A stretch of 64,000 bases of DNA. Origin: JABJAG01 sp965222215. GTDB lineage: Bacteria > Pseudomonadota > Alphaproteobacteria > UBA6615. The DNA is taken from contig OZ244931.1 in NCBI GenBank assembly GCA_965222215.1, positions 1,798,001-1,862,000 of the forward strand, in the 5' to 3' direction. This document shows, piece after piece, positions 9,104-17,168 of the stretch; positions within the stretch are counted from its first letter, which is position 1, and every line of letters starts with the position of its first letter. The notes beneath the pieces were generated by a model. It saw only the letters and a program-made list of their open reading frames with translations. It ran no database searches and was not told where the DNA came from. Position numbers and translations under genes: made by a program.

Positions 9104-9505
9104 ATGAAACATCTTCCGACCCGCCGGTGTTCGTACCTTCTTGTCGCAAGCGCCGTTGTTCTGGGCGCGACAGGCGCCATATGGCCCGCCCATGCGCAGT
9201 CATCCGATGCGGCCTACGAGTTCCTCAAGGCAACCGAGGACCGCGTCTGGCGGCTCAACCGGCAGACCGGTGAAATCTCCGTATGTACGCTCGACGGAGA
9301 CGCGCTCGTGTGCACGACGAGTTCCGAAGCCGCGCGTCCGCCGGCAGCGAATTACGAGGAACTGCAGGAACGTGAGGCCGCGGCACTCGAGGCCCGCGAG
9401 GCGAAGGAAGCCGCCGATCGTGAGCGCGCCCTCAAGCTGCTCGACCGAATGGTAGAAGTGTTCAAGGAATTCGCCAACGACGCGGCCGGCGAGACGGGCC
9501 AATAA
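9104..9505 (+). CDS. Secreted protein with C-terminal coiled coil, function unknown
   Basis: 133 residues. A signal peptide runs to about residue 32 (ATGAIWPAHAQ, cleavage AHA|QS). The mature part starts with FLKATEDRVWRLNRQTGEIS VCTL, a short region with two cysteines (CTLDGDALVCTT) that could form a disulfide, and then an Ala/Glu/Arg-rich helix (about 83-125) that is probably a coiled coil. A WRLN...TGEISVC pattern occurs in small periplasmic proteins of this class, but I cannot name a family. It starts 34 bases after tRNA-Lys and stands alone. Confidence 0.7.
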   Translation: MKHLPTRRCSYLLVASAVVLGATGAIWPAHAQSSDAAYEFLKATEDRVWRLNRQTGEISVCTLDGDALVCTTSSEAARPPAANYEELQEREAAALEAREAKEAADRERALKLLDRMVEVFKEFANDAAGETGQ

Positions 9506-9712
9506 TCGCCAGGACCCTGGCGGCAAGCGCGTCACGAATTCCTGACGTTGCACTCTGACCTCAATATCGCCTAAGAACCGGCTCCTCCGGGGGGCCGGAC
9601 ATCCCGGATGTCGGAATGTCCCGACGAAACCCGGTGGAATTTTTCAAACCAATACGGAACGCGTGCACCGGTTCGGGTGCCGTTGCGCACCCATTTTGAT
9701 TCGGAACTCGTC

Positions 9713-11197
9713 ATGATTTCATTCGCCGCGTATCGCGAACAATGGTTCGGAAATATCCGGGGGGACCTTCTTTCAGGGCTGGTTGTCGCCCTGGCGTTGA
9801 TCCCCGAGGCGATTGCCTTTTCGATCATCGCCGGCGTCGACCCGAAAGTCGGCCTATATGCCTCGTTCTCGATCGCGGTGATCTGTGCGTTCACCGGCGG
9901 CCGTCCGGGCATGATATCGGCAGCGACCGCTGCCACGGCCGTTCTCATGGTGACCCTAGTCCGGGACTACGGCCTCGAGTACCTGCTCGCGGCAACCGTA
10001 CTGGCGGGATTTCTTCAAATCGCAGCCGGTTTTCTGAAACTTGGATACGTCATGCGGTTCGTATCACGTTCGGTCATGACGGGGTTTGTGAATGCGCTCG
10101 CAATCCTGATTTTTATGGCACAGTTGCCTGAACTGATCGGTGTTCCCTGGCTGACCTATGTCATGGTCGCTGCGGGGCTGGCCATCATCTACCTGTTTCC
10201 CTACGTGACCAAGTCGGTCCCATCGCCGCTGATCTGCATCTTGGCGCTCACCGCCGTTGCAATCGGTTTCGGCCTCGATATTCGTACGGTGGGCGATATG
10301 GGCGAACTCCCGTCGACCCTACCTGTATTCCTCCTGCCGGATATCCCACTGACATTCGAAACGCTCATGATCATCTTGCCGTTCTCGGCGGCCGTGGCAG
10401 CAGTGGGCCTGCTGGAGTCATTGATGACAGCCTCGATCGTCGACGACCTGACAGATCGCCCGAGCGACAAGAACCAGGAATGTATCGGGCAGGGGCTCGC
10501 AAACACTGCGACCGGATTTATCGGCGGTATGGCCGGTTGCGCGATGATTGGCCAGTCGATGATCAACGTGAAGTCGGGCGGGCGCGGTCGCCTGTCCACC
10601 TTCACGGCCGGCGTGGTTCTGCTGTTCCTGATTGTCGTTCTCGGCGACTGGGTAAAACAGATCCCCATGGCGGCGCTCGTTGCGATCATGATCATGGTCT
10701 CGATCGGTACCTTCAGCTGGTCCTCAATCGGGAACCTGCGAACCCATCCGCGAACCACTTCTGTCGTGATGCTGTCGACAGTGCTCGCCGTCGTGTTCAC
10801 CCATAACCTGGCGATCGGTGTAGTTGTCGGGGTGCTCTTATCGGGCATTTTCTTCGCCTGGAAGATCTCGCAGATCTTTCGCGTCACCTCGATACTTTCC
10901 GACGATGGACGGAAGCGGACCTATGTGGTCGAAGGCCAGGTGTTTTTTGCATCAGCGGACGCGTTTAATGCCGCATTCGATTTCCGCGAAGCCCTTGAGC
11001 ATGTAACGATCGACGTGAGCCGCGCCCATATCTGGGACATTTCGAGCGTGGCCGCTCTCGACATGATCGTCCTCAAATTCCGCCGGGAAGGCGCAAGTGT
11101 AGAAATTATAGGGCTCAACGAGGCCAGCGAGACCATCGTCGACCGGCTTGCGATTCACGACCGGCCCGGCGCACTCGAAGAATTGCTGGGCCACTAA
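9713..11197 (+). CDS. SulP-family inorganic anion transporter with STAS domain
   Basis: About 494 residues. The SulP core begins with DLLSGLVVALALIPEAIAFSIIAGVDPKVGLYASF and has 10-14 hydrophobic segments; a C-terminal STAS domain (about 405-494) contains the VTIDVSRAHIWDISSVAALD core. SulP proteins import sulfate, bicarbonate or dicarboxylates; the substrate cannot be assigned here. An in-frame ATG at 9608, with GGGGGG upstream, would add 35 residues unlike the family; ATG 9713 begins just before the conserved core and is preferred. A tandem UspA gene follows 13 bases later, a pairing that suggests the stress protein regulates transport. Confidence 0.88.
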   Translation: MISFAAYREQWFGNIRGDLLSGLVVALALIPEAIAFSIIAGVDPKVGLYASFSIAVICAFTGGRPGMISAATAATAVLMVTLVRDYGLEYLLAATVLAGFLQIAAGFLKLGYVMRFVSRSVMTGFVNALAILIFMAQLPELIGVPWLTYVMVAAGLAIIYLFPYVTKSVPSPLICILALTAVAIGFGLDIRTVGDMGELPSTLPVFLLPDIPLTFETLMIILPFSAAVAAVGLLESLMTASIVDDLTDRPSDKNQECIGQGLANTATGFIGGMAGCAMIGQSMINVKSGGRGRLSTFTAGVVLLFLIVVLGDWVKQIPMAALVAIMIMVSIGTFSWSSIGNLRTHPRTTSVVMLSTVLAVVFTHNLAIGVVVGVLLSGIFFAWKISQIFRVTSILSDDGRKRTYVVEGQVFFASADAFNAAFDFREALEHVTIDVSRAHIWDISSVAALDMIVLKFRREGASVEIIGLNEASETIVDRLAIHDRPGALEELLGH

Positions 11198-11210
11198 AGG
11201 GGCAGGGATC

Positions 11211-12065
11211 ATGGGCAAGCTTATCGCATTGATCGATGGATCGATTTATTCGCACAGCGTGTGCGACAACGCTGCATGGATCGCCGAAAGAACCGGGGCG
11301 GAAATCGAGTTGCTGCACGTGCTGCCGCGTCAGGACAACACATCAGGGCGCACGAACCTGAGCGGAAACATTACGCTCGGCGCGCGCACATCGCTGCTTA
11401 ACGAGCTCACTGAACTTGATGCCCAGCGCGCGCAGGTCGCACAAAAAATCGGACGCGCAATACTCGATGACGCCGAGGCCCGTATTGCCGGGACAAGCGA
11501 TGCGACGGTACGGGCACGACTGAGGATCGGCAAGTTCGTGGAGACTGTCGCAGAACAGGAAGCTGATGCCGACATGGTCGTGGTGGGCAAGCGGGGAGAG
11601 TTCGCAGACTTCAACAAGCTCAATCTGGGTTCTCACCTTGAACGTATTGCCCGGTCGAGTACAAAGCCGGTTTTCGTGGCGGCGCGTGAATTTCGCCCAA
11701 TAAGGCGATTTCTCGTTGCCTTCGACGGCGGTACGAGCGCGATGAAAGCGGTCCGGTATGTGGCCGATAGCCGGCTGTTCTCAGGACTTGAATGCGAGGT
11801 TCTGATGATTGGCGAAGACCGGCCGGGGCCCCGAAAACAGCTCGACGATACGCGCGCTGTACTGGAAGCCGGCGGGATAGAGGTCTCCAGTCACATACGC
11901 TCTGGCCAACCCGATGAGGTCATTTCGACCGCTGTCTCGCAAGACGCGATCGACCTGCTTGTGATGGGGGCCTACAGCCATTCACGCATACGCACCATGA
12001 TCATCGGATCGACGACGAGCGAGATGATGCGGCGGTGCCAGATCCCCATGGTTTTGTTTCGCTAG
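11211..12065 (+). CDS. Tandem universal stress protein (two UspA domains)
   Basis: 284 residues. The N-terminal half starts LIALIDGSIYSHSVCDNAAWI and ends in DMVVVGKRGEF; the second half starts RRFLVAFDGGTSAMKAV and contains the nucleotide-loop pattern LLVMGAYSHSRIRTMIIGSTT followed by IPMVLF. The second domain keeps the G-2x-G-9x-G-S/T type ATP loop better than the first. ATG 11211 is preceded by AAAGGGGCAGGG. It directly follows the SulP transporter gene and is probably co-transcribed. Confidence 0.88.
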   Translation: MGKLIALIDGSIYSHSVCDNAAWIAERTGAEIELLHVLPRQDNTSGRTNLSGNITLGARTSLLNELTELDAQRAQVAQKIGRAILDDAEARIAGTSDATVRARLRIGKFVETVAEQEADADMVVVGKRGEFADFNKLNLGSHLERIARSSTKPVFVAAREFRPIRRFLVAFDGGTSAMKAVRYVADSRLFSGLECEVLMIGEDRPGPRKQLDDTRAVLEAGGIEVSSHIRSGQPDEVISTAVSQDAIDLLVMGAYSHSRIRTMIIGSTTSEMMRRCQIPMVLFR

Positions 12066-12109
12066 CGGGCCGTGCGGAAAGCTGGGCGGCAACTAAATTT
12101 CTGATTTTC

Positions 12110-12139
12110 TTGACAAATCGCCGGCGCAGGCGCACATGT
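12110..12139 (+). promoter_or_regulatory. Candidate promoter with consensus -35 box before the DEAD-box helicase
   Basis: A perfect TTGACA starts at 12110; the -10 at normal spacing (CACATG, 12133) is poor. If used, it would give a leader of about 170 bases before the helicase start, as seen for cold-shock helicases. The 248-base gap (12066-12313) holds no gene I can support. Confidence 0.25.
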
Positions 12140-12313
12140 GCCGTATTACGTTATCCTGCGATTGCGCGTAGCGTTGCTCTTTTGCGGCGCATATCCCGGG
12201 AATAATAATCAAGAATCAGCCCGCACCGGCCGCGCCCGGAACAGGGCGAGCGCTGTAGCCGAATGGATTTCGCAACAGGCGAAACCGGGCGAGCGGCGCA
12301 CAAGGAATACCAC

Positions 12314-13636
12314 GTGACTGTAAGTACTTTTTCGGAACTCGGCCTTGCCGAGCCGATCCTTCGTGCATTGGATGCACGCAACCACACCACGCCCACGCCG
12401 ATCCAGGCGAGGGCCATCCCCGAAATTCTCGACGGCGCCGACCTGCTGGGAATCGCCCAGACGGGCACCGGCAAGACGGCCGCATTTGCGCTGCCGATCC
12501 TCGACGAGCTCAACAAGGCGCAGGCGCGCAGCAAGTATCGCGACCCGCGCGCGCTGATCCTGGCACCGACCCGCGAACTGGCGATCCAGATCGGCGACGA
12601 GTTCCATGCTTATGGAAAGAACCTGGCGCTGCGCCAGACCGTCATCTTTGGCGGTGTGTCCCAACATCCGCAGACCAAGCAGCTTCGCCGCGGTGTCGAT
12701 ATCCTGATCGCCACGCCGGGCCGCCTGCTGGACCTGATGGAACAGGGGCATGTCATCCTCGACAACATCGAGTTCCTGGTCCTCGACGAGGCGGACCGCA
12801 TGCTGGACATGGGCTTCATCCGCGATGTGCGGAAAATTGTCGCGAAGGTGCCAGAAGACCGGCAGACCCAGCTCTTCTCGGCGACGATGCCGGGCGAGAT
12901 CGCAAAGCTTGCCAGGGAAATTCTCCACGAACCTGTCCGGATCGACATCGCGCCGAAGGCCGTTGCGGTGGAGGTGATCCGCCAGGGCATCCATTTCGCC
13001 GAGCCGAATGACAAGCTCGATCTGCTGTGCGGCATGTTCGCGGACCGCGCGCTGTCACGGGTGATTGTCTTTACCCGGACCAAGCACCGCGCCAACAAGG
13101 TCGCGGAGCGGCTCAACAAGTCGGGCGTATCGGCCGACGCCATCCACGGAAACAAGTCACAGGGCGCGCGGCAGCGTGCGCTGGAAGGTTTCCGGAACGG
13201 CAAGGTGAGGGTGCTCGTCGCGACAGATATTGCCGCGCGCGGCATCGACGTCCCGGACGTGACCCATGTCATCAACTTCGAGATGCCTGTCGAGGCCGAG
13301 AGCTACGTCCACCGGATCGGCCGCACGGCGCGCGCCGGGGCCGAGGGCGCCGCGATCTCGTTCTGCGCCACGGAAGAGGCCGGGCTTTTGATCGACATCG
13401 AAAAGCTGATCGGGCGTAAGATACCCGTTGAGAGCGGCGAACGCCCGGTCGGCAATGCGCGCCCCAAGCAGGGTGGCCAGGGCCGACAGGGGCAGGGACA
13501 GAAGGGCCGCAATGGCGGCGGCGGGCATCGCAACGGGCGAAACCCGCATGCGAAGGCCGGCGGAGGCGGTGGGAACGGCGGCAAACGCCGGCGCAACAAC
13601 CGCCGGCGCAGCGGGCCCGCCCGCCACGCCGCCTGA
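12314..13636 (+). CDS. DEAD-box ATP-dependent RNA helicase, RhlE type
   Basis: 440 residues with all motifs: Q motif TPTPIQARAIP, motif I AQTGTGKT (residues 48-55), Ia PTRELAIQ, II LDEADRMLDMGF, III FSATMP, IV IVFTRTK, V ARGIDVPDVTHVINFE, VI HRIGRTARAG. The tail is long, basic and Gly/Arg/Asn-rich (GGGGHRNGRNPHAKAGGGGG region), typical of RhlE-like RNA-binding ends. The start is GTG 12314: AAGGA lies 7 bases before it and the conserved TFSELGL motif follows; an in-frame ATG at 12263 lacks such a site. It should remodel RNA, probably in cold or ribosome assembly. A 53-residue gene follows. Confidence 0.93.
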   Translation: MTVSTFSELGLAEPILRALDARNHTTPTPIQARAIPEILDGADLLGIAQTGTGKTAAFALPILDELNKAQARSKYRDPRALILAPTRELAIQIGDEFHAYGKNLALRQTVIFGGVSQHPQTKQLRRGVDILIATPGRLLDLMEQGHVILDNIEFLVLDEADRMLDMGFIRDVRKIVAKVPEDRQTQLFSATMPGEIAKLAREILHEPVRIDIAPKAVAVEVIRQGIHFAEPNDKLDLLCGMFADRALSRVIVFTRTKHRANKVAERLNKSGVSADAIHGNKSQGARQRALEGFRNGKVRVLVATDIAARGIDVPDVTHVINFEMPVEAESYVHRIGRTARAGAEGAAISFCATEEAGLLIDIEKLIGRKIPVESGERPVGNARPKQGGQGRQGQGQKGRNGGGGHRNGRNPHAKAGGGGGNGGKRRRNNRRRSGPARHAA

Positions 13637-13661
13637 CCGCGACACTCAAGGAGACGGAACC

Positions 13662-13823
13662 ATGGCTCGAAAGACCAACTACAGTTTCGAAAAGCGCCAG
13701 CGCGAAATCCAGAAGGCGGAAAAGAAGGCCGCCAAGGCCGAAGCCAAGCGCGCGGCGGCCGAAGAGCGCAAAGCTGAAGAATCAGATTCCGCCACAGGCG
13801 CCGATTCAGATATCCAGTCTTGA
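13662..13823 (+). CDS. Small highly charged protein downstream of the RNA helicase
   Basis: 53 residues: MARKTNYSFEKRQREIQKAE, then a Lys/Ala/Glu helix and an acidic Ser/Asp tail. A textbook ribosome-binding site (CAAGGAGACGGAACC) precedes ATG 13662, so translation is likely strong. The basic first 37 residues would form a continuous amphipathic or coiled helix. It lies 25 bases after the helicase and ends before a hairpin, implying co-transcription; a helicase-linked RNA-binding or ribosome-associated role is an inference. Confidence 0.75.
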   Translation: MARKTNYSFEKRQREIQKAEKKAAKAEAKRAAAEERKAEESDSATGADSDIQS

Positions 13824-13837
13824 GTTTTGAGGGTCGA

Positions 13838-13861
13838 CGAGAGGCCTTTCGGGGCCTCTCG
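13838..13861. terminator. Hairpin between convergent genes, probable terminator
   Basis: A perfect 9-bp stem CGAGAGGCC / GGCCTCTCG with loop TTTCGG lies between the small helicase-linked gene and the end of the RTX gene. There is no clear T-run on either side, so it may work with Rho or be bidirectional. Confidence 0.55.
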
Positions 13862-13869
13862 CATTCTCG

Positions 13870-16800
13870 CTAGAAGATAAAGTCGTCTTCGTGGAGGTCG
13901 GCAGCGCGAACGCCGAAGAGGTGGACACTGTCGTCGGCATCCAGGCTGATCGTCGTGGATCCTCCGGCCTCGCTCGAGGCCGAGAGTAGATCGGCCAGGT
14001 CTGAAAACCCGAATGCACTCACATCGAGGCGATCGTCGGTGCCGGCGCCTGCGGTGAAATCCCTGATCCGGTCGTCGCCGGATCCATCTTCAAAGACGAA
14101 AAGGTCGTCGCCGTTAGCACCATTTCCGCTCCCGCCGACAATCCAGTCGTCGCCGGCTCCGCCGGTGATCGTATCGTCGCCCGCGCCGCCGTAGAGAAAA
14201 TCATCTCCGGCATGCCCGTTGATGACGTCGTTTCCGGCGCCGCCTTCGATGTGGAAACTGATATCGACGCCCGGTGCTGTCAGGGTATCGGCCCAGCCGG
14301 TACCCTGAATAACTGAGTTCACCGCCGATTGGTTTGAATCTAGCAGGAACATTTCGGACGTGAGCGTTCGCTCGCTTGCGCCGTCGATCGTCAGGCTGTC
14401 ACCGGTTGCAAATTCTATTTTGACAGGACCCGCCCCCGGACCGACATGGGGCGTAATTGCTGATACGACATCCTCGAAACTTGTCAGTCCAAAGCCGCGA
14501 AGGTCGACGGTAAAACCGTCCACGTTAGGAGAGTAGCGAACGGTGTCGTGCCCGCCGCCGGCTTCGAAAATGAATGTGTTCGAGCCGTCACCACCGTGAA
14601 GATAGTCGTTGCCGGCGCCGCCGGAGAGTGTGTCGTCGCCGCTTCCGCCGAAAAGACGGTCATCGCCTCCGCCGCCGGACAGGATGTCGTCACCTGTCGC
14701 GCCGACCAGCGTGTTGTCCCCGGAATTGCCCGACAGCACGTCCGCGTAGGCGCTGCCGCTGACATTTTCGATGTTATTGAGTTGGTCCACGCCAGCACCG
14801 CCCGACGAAACGCCAGGACCGCCATCCGCGAGAGTGACCGTGACCGAAGCGGTCGCACCCGAATAACTCGCGGCATCGACGCCGGCACCACCGTCCAGAA
14901 TGTCGTTGCCCAGACCGCCCTGAAGATGGTCGTCGTCGCCTCCACCACTCAGGTTGTCATTTCCGGCGTCACCGAAGAGGAAATCGTCGCCCGCGCCTGT
15001 GGACAGCGTGTCGTCGGCGGCTGTTCCCTCCAGATAGTCGACATTGGCCGCCAGCGCGCGCGTCGTCGGGTCCGTGATGCCGTCGGTGTTGGTGAAAACG
15101 AAGTCGTCAGGTGTGAGTTCTTCACCGTTGACTGTCGCAACGAAACCATCGCCTCCCGGCACCCAGAAGGTGACCTGACCCGGAACTGAGTCCAGTTCGA
15201 GATACATCGAAAGTTCGGCGTAGTTTGTAATTCCGAAGTCGATCAGTTCGATCTTGTCTCCGCCGTCGGAACCGGCTTCGAACGATGAAATGATATCCGC
15301 GGAACCCGCGCCGAAAGCAATCTGGTAGGTGTCGTCGCCGGCCCCGCCATCCATGATGTCCCGGGAAGCGCCGCCATTCAGGATGTCGTCGCCGTCGCCG
15401 CCCGAGAGAATGTCGCCGCTTTCGCCGCCCGATATCCGGTCGTCGCCAGCGTCTCCTCTTATAACGTCGTTCCCGTCGCCGCCGGTCAGGATGTCGTTGC
15501 CATCACCGCCCTCGATGAAATCGTGGCCATTCTCGCCGTGGATTTCGTCGTCGCCTTCTTCGCCGCGGAGGATATCGCCGACATCACCGCCGAATATCAC
15601 ATCGTCGCCGAGGTTGCCGGTGATTAAATCGTTTCCGTCACCACCCGAGAGATGGTCGTTCCCGGTGCCGCCGTCGATCCAGTCGCGCTCGTCCGTGCCC
15701 ACGACAATTTGGTCGGGGTCCGGGGTATCGCTGGACAGGGGGACAACCTGGCTCGGAAGCTGTTCAGTATCGCCGAATAGGAAATCGTCGGCTGTGAAAA
15801 AGCTACCGGAGTCGCTGCGCATCATCAGGGTGTTGCCATCCCCGAAGTCGAACCTCAGCTCATGATACTCAGAGCCGTCGCCACGTGTGTTGAATGCGTG
15901 GTCGCTCCAGTTCCGGAGGTCATCGAAGGATGAAGGCCCCATGCCGCGCAGGTCTATGACGTCACCTGACCCCGCGCCCGTCTCGAAATCCCGAATGACC
16001 ACAGCGCCGTCGATGCGCGATGGTGCGATGACAAAGGTGTCATCGCCTTCACCGCCGAACATCACGTTGTATCCCACACCGTTTACGAGCGTGTCGTCGC
16101 CGTCGTTGCCACGCAGCCAGATGCTGTTTTGTCCGTCGCCGACGCCGATGAGCAGGTCGTTCTGGTCCGTACCGCTCACGCCGGATTCGACAACTAAAAC
16201 ATTGTCGAACACCTCTTCAGCCGGTGCGGCTAAGAGGTCGGCCAACAACGATTCGACAAAATTGCTGTCTCCCGAACCATTCCCGCCGGCCCCGAGCGCA
16301 CTGAGGATCGAACCCGCCCATGAGCTCGGTCCGGTCGATACAGCGTCTTGCACGAAGCGCGAGCCGATCGACGTCGCCACGGTGGAAAAATCGAAAGCGA
16401 GAAAATCCGCGACATCCGAACCGGAAGAGACGTCGCTGCGCGGCGCGCCGGCGGAAACGTGTGTTTCCGGCACAACCGGGTCCGCGGTTGTTACGTCGAA
16501 GAACTGCCGAGGACCGTCGCCCGCTTGGCGTTCAATGCCGGCCTCACGAGTACTGATTTCAAGCCCGCTGCGCTCGAACGATCCGGGATCTCCGGCCGGC
16601 TCACGAAATAAATCCAGAGCCTTTCGGAGACTGATATCGGGCGAAAAGGTGTCCGCGCCCGACCAGAATGTCGCCGTCATCAGGTGCGGGTAGAAACCGC
16701 CGTTCGAGGCTCCGAACAACTGGCCCTGACCGAAGAGGTTAAACCCCGGAGTTTCGAACGGAAGCCCGAACGATTCCGACCCGAAACCCATGTCGGCATC

Positions 16801-16905
16801 GAACGAAGGATACGCATTCGGTCCCGACAGCGATTCCGCGTCTGCCAAAGACGTGACAACCGGGGTCAGAACCGGGTCTTGATCGAATATGCGGACAAAA
16901 ATCAT
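13870..16905 (-). CDS. RTX calcium-binding secreted protein with repeated modules
   Basis: 1011 residues, no Sec signal. Residues 1-245 match no family I know. From about 247 there are five blocks of GGxGxDxLxG nonapeptides (247-296, 403-530, 626-678, 717-787, 885-945), each a calcium-binding beta-roll. Between blocks a non-repeat module recurs four times, ending in TADDFLF (371-377), TPDDFVF (598-604), LTSEMFLL (848-855) and the C-terminus HEDDFIF (1005-1011). An acidic-hydrophobic end of this type is a type I secretion signal. No type I ABC exporter or adaptor gene is in the window. Probably a surface or biofilm matrix protein. ATG 16905 is preceded by GGGGTGGG. Confidence 0.88.
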   Translation of the reverse strand: MIFVRIFDQDPVLTPVVTSLADAESLSGPNAYPSFDADMGFGSESFGLPFETPGFNLFGQGQLFGASNGGFYPHLMTATFWSGADTFSPDISLRKALDLFREPAGDPGSFERSGLEISTREAGIERQAGDGPRQFFDVTTADPVVPETHVSAGAPRSDVSSGSDVADFLAFDFSTVATSIGSRFVQDAVSTGPSSWAGSILSALGAGGNGSGDSNFVESLLADLLAAPAEEVFDNVLVVESGVSGTDQNDLLIGVGDGQNSIWLRGNDGDDTLVNGVGYNVMFGGEGDDTFVIAPSRIDGAVVIRDFETGAGSGDVIDLRGMGPSSFDDLRNWSDHAFNTRGDGSEYHELRFDFGDGNTLMMRSDSGSFFTADDFLFGDTEQLPSQVVPLSSDTPDPDQIVVGTDERDWIDGGTGNDHLSGGDGNDLITGNLGDDVIFGGDVGDILRGEEGDDEIHGENGHDFIEGGDGNDILTGGDGNDVIRGDAGDDRISGGESGDILSGGDGDDILNGGASRDIMDGGAGDDTYQIAFGAGSADIISSFEAGSDGGDKIELIDFGITNYAELSMYLELDSVPGQVTFWVPGGDGFVATVNGEELTPDDFVFTNTDGITDPTTRALAANVDYLEGTAADDTLSTGAGDDFLFGDAGNDNLSGGGDDDHLQGGLGNDILDGGAGVDAASYSGATASVTVTLADGGPGVSSGGAGVDQLNNIENVSGSAYADVLSGNSGDNTLVGATGDDILSGGGGDDRLFGGSGDDTLSGGAGNDYLHGGDGSNTFIFEAGGGHDTVRYSPNVDGFTVDLRGFGLTSFEDVVSAITPHVGPGAGPVKIEFATGDSLTIDGASERTLTSEMFLLDSNQSAVNSVIQGTGWADTLTAPGVDISFHIEGGAGNDVINGHAGDDFLYGGAGDDTITGGAGDDWIVGGSGNGANGDDLFVFEDGSGDDRIRDFTAGAGTDDRLDVSAFGFSDLADLLSASSEAGGSTTISLDADDSVHLFGVRAADLHEDDFIF

Positions 16906-17015
16906 CCCACCCCAAACAACGGCTTCCAGCGACTTGATCGGGCTTGGCCGAATTGCCGGAAAAAATACCGACTTTGATTTAAGCTTCTATAAAACTTCAT
17001 CAAATTAGCACATGA

Positions 17016-17041
17016 GTCTCTCAACTTGAAGGTTGAGAGAC
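17016..17041. promoter_or_regulatory. Perfect inverted repeat in the RTX/MFS divergent region
   Basis: GTCTCTCAAC / GTTGAGAGAC (10-bp perfect arms) with spacer TTGAAG. It lies 110 bases upstream of the RTX start, within an AT-rich patch, and 127 bases before the MFS start. Size and symmetry suit a dimeric regulator's operator; it could also be an RNA hairpin. The 263-base gap holds no gene. Confidence 0.45.
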
Positions 17042-17168
17042 CTGTTTGCAGCAGCTCAGGGTTGCACGGTGCAGCCGGCTTCAAGCTCCTTTCGTGTGCA
17101 TGGCTTGCGGAACCGGCGGCGGGTGGGATATCTGATCGCTCCATGATTTGACCGGCATGCGCTGACCC

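Noticed and set aside
9506..9607. Small hairpin CGCCAG/CTGGCG after the 9104 gene
   Set aside because: Six base pairs and no T-run; too weak to call a terminator.
13900..16100. Short repeats that might suggest a CRISPR array or satellite
   Set aside because: The repeats are coding RTX nonapeptides with a 27-base period, not direct repeats with unique spacers.
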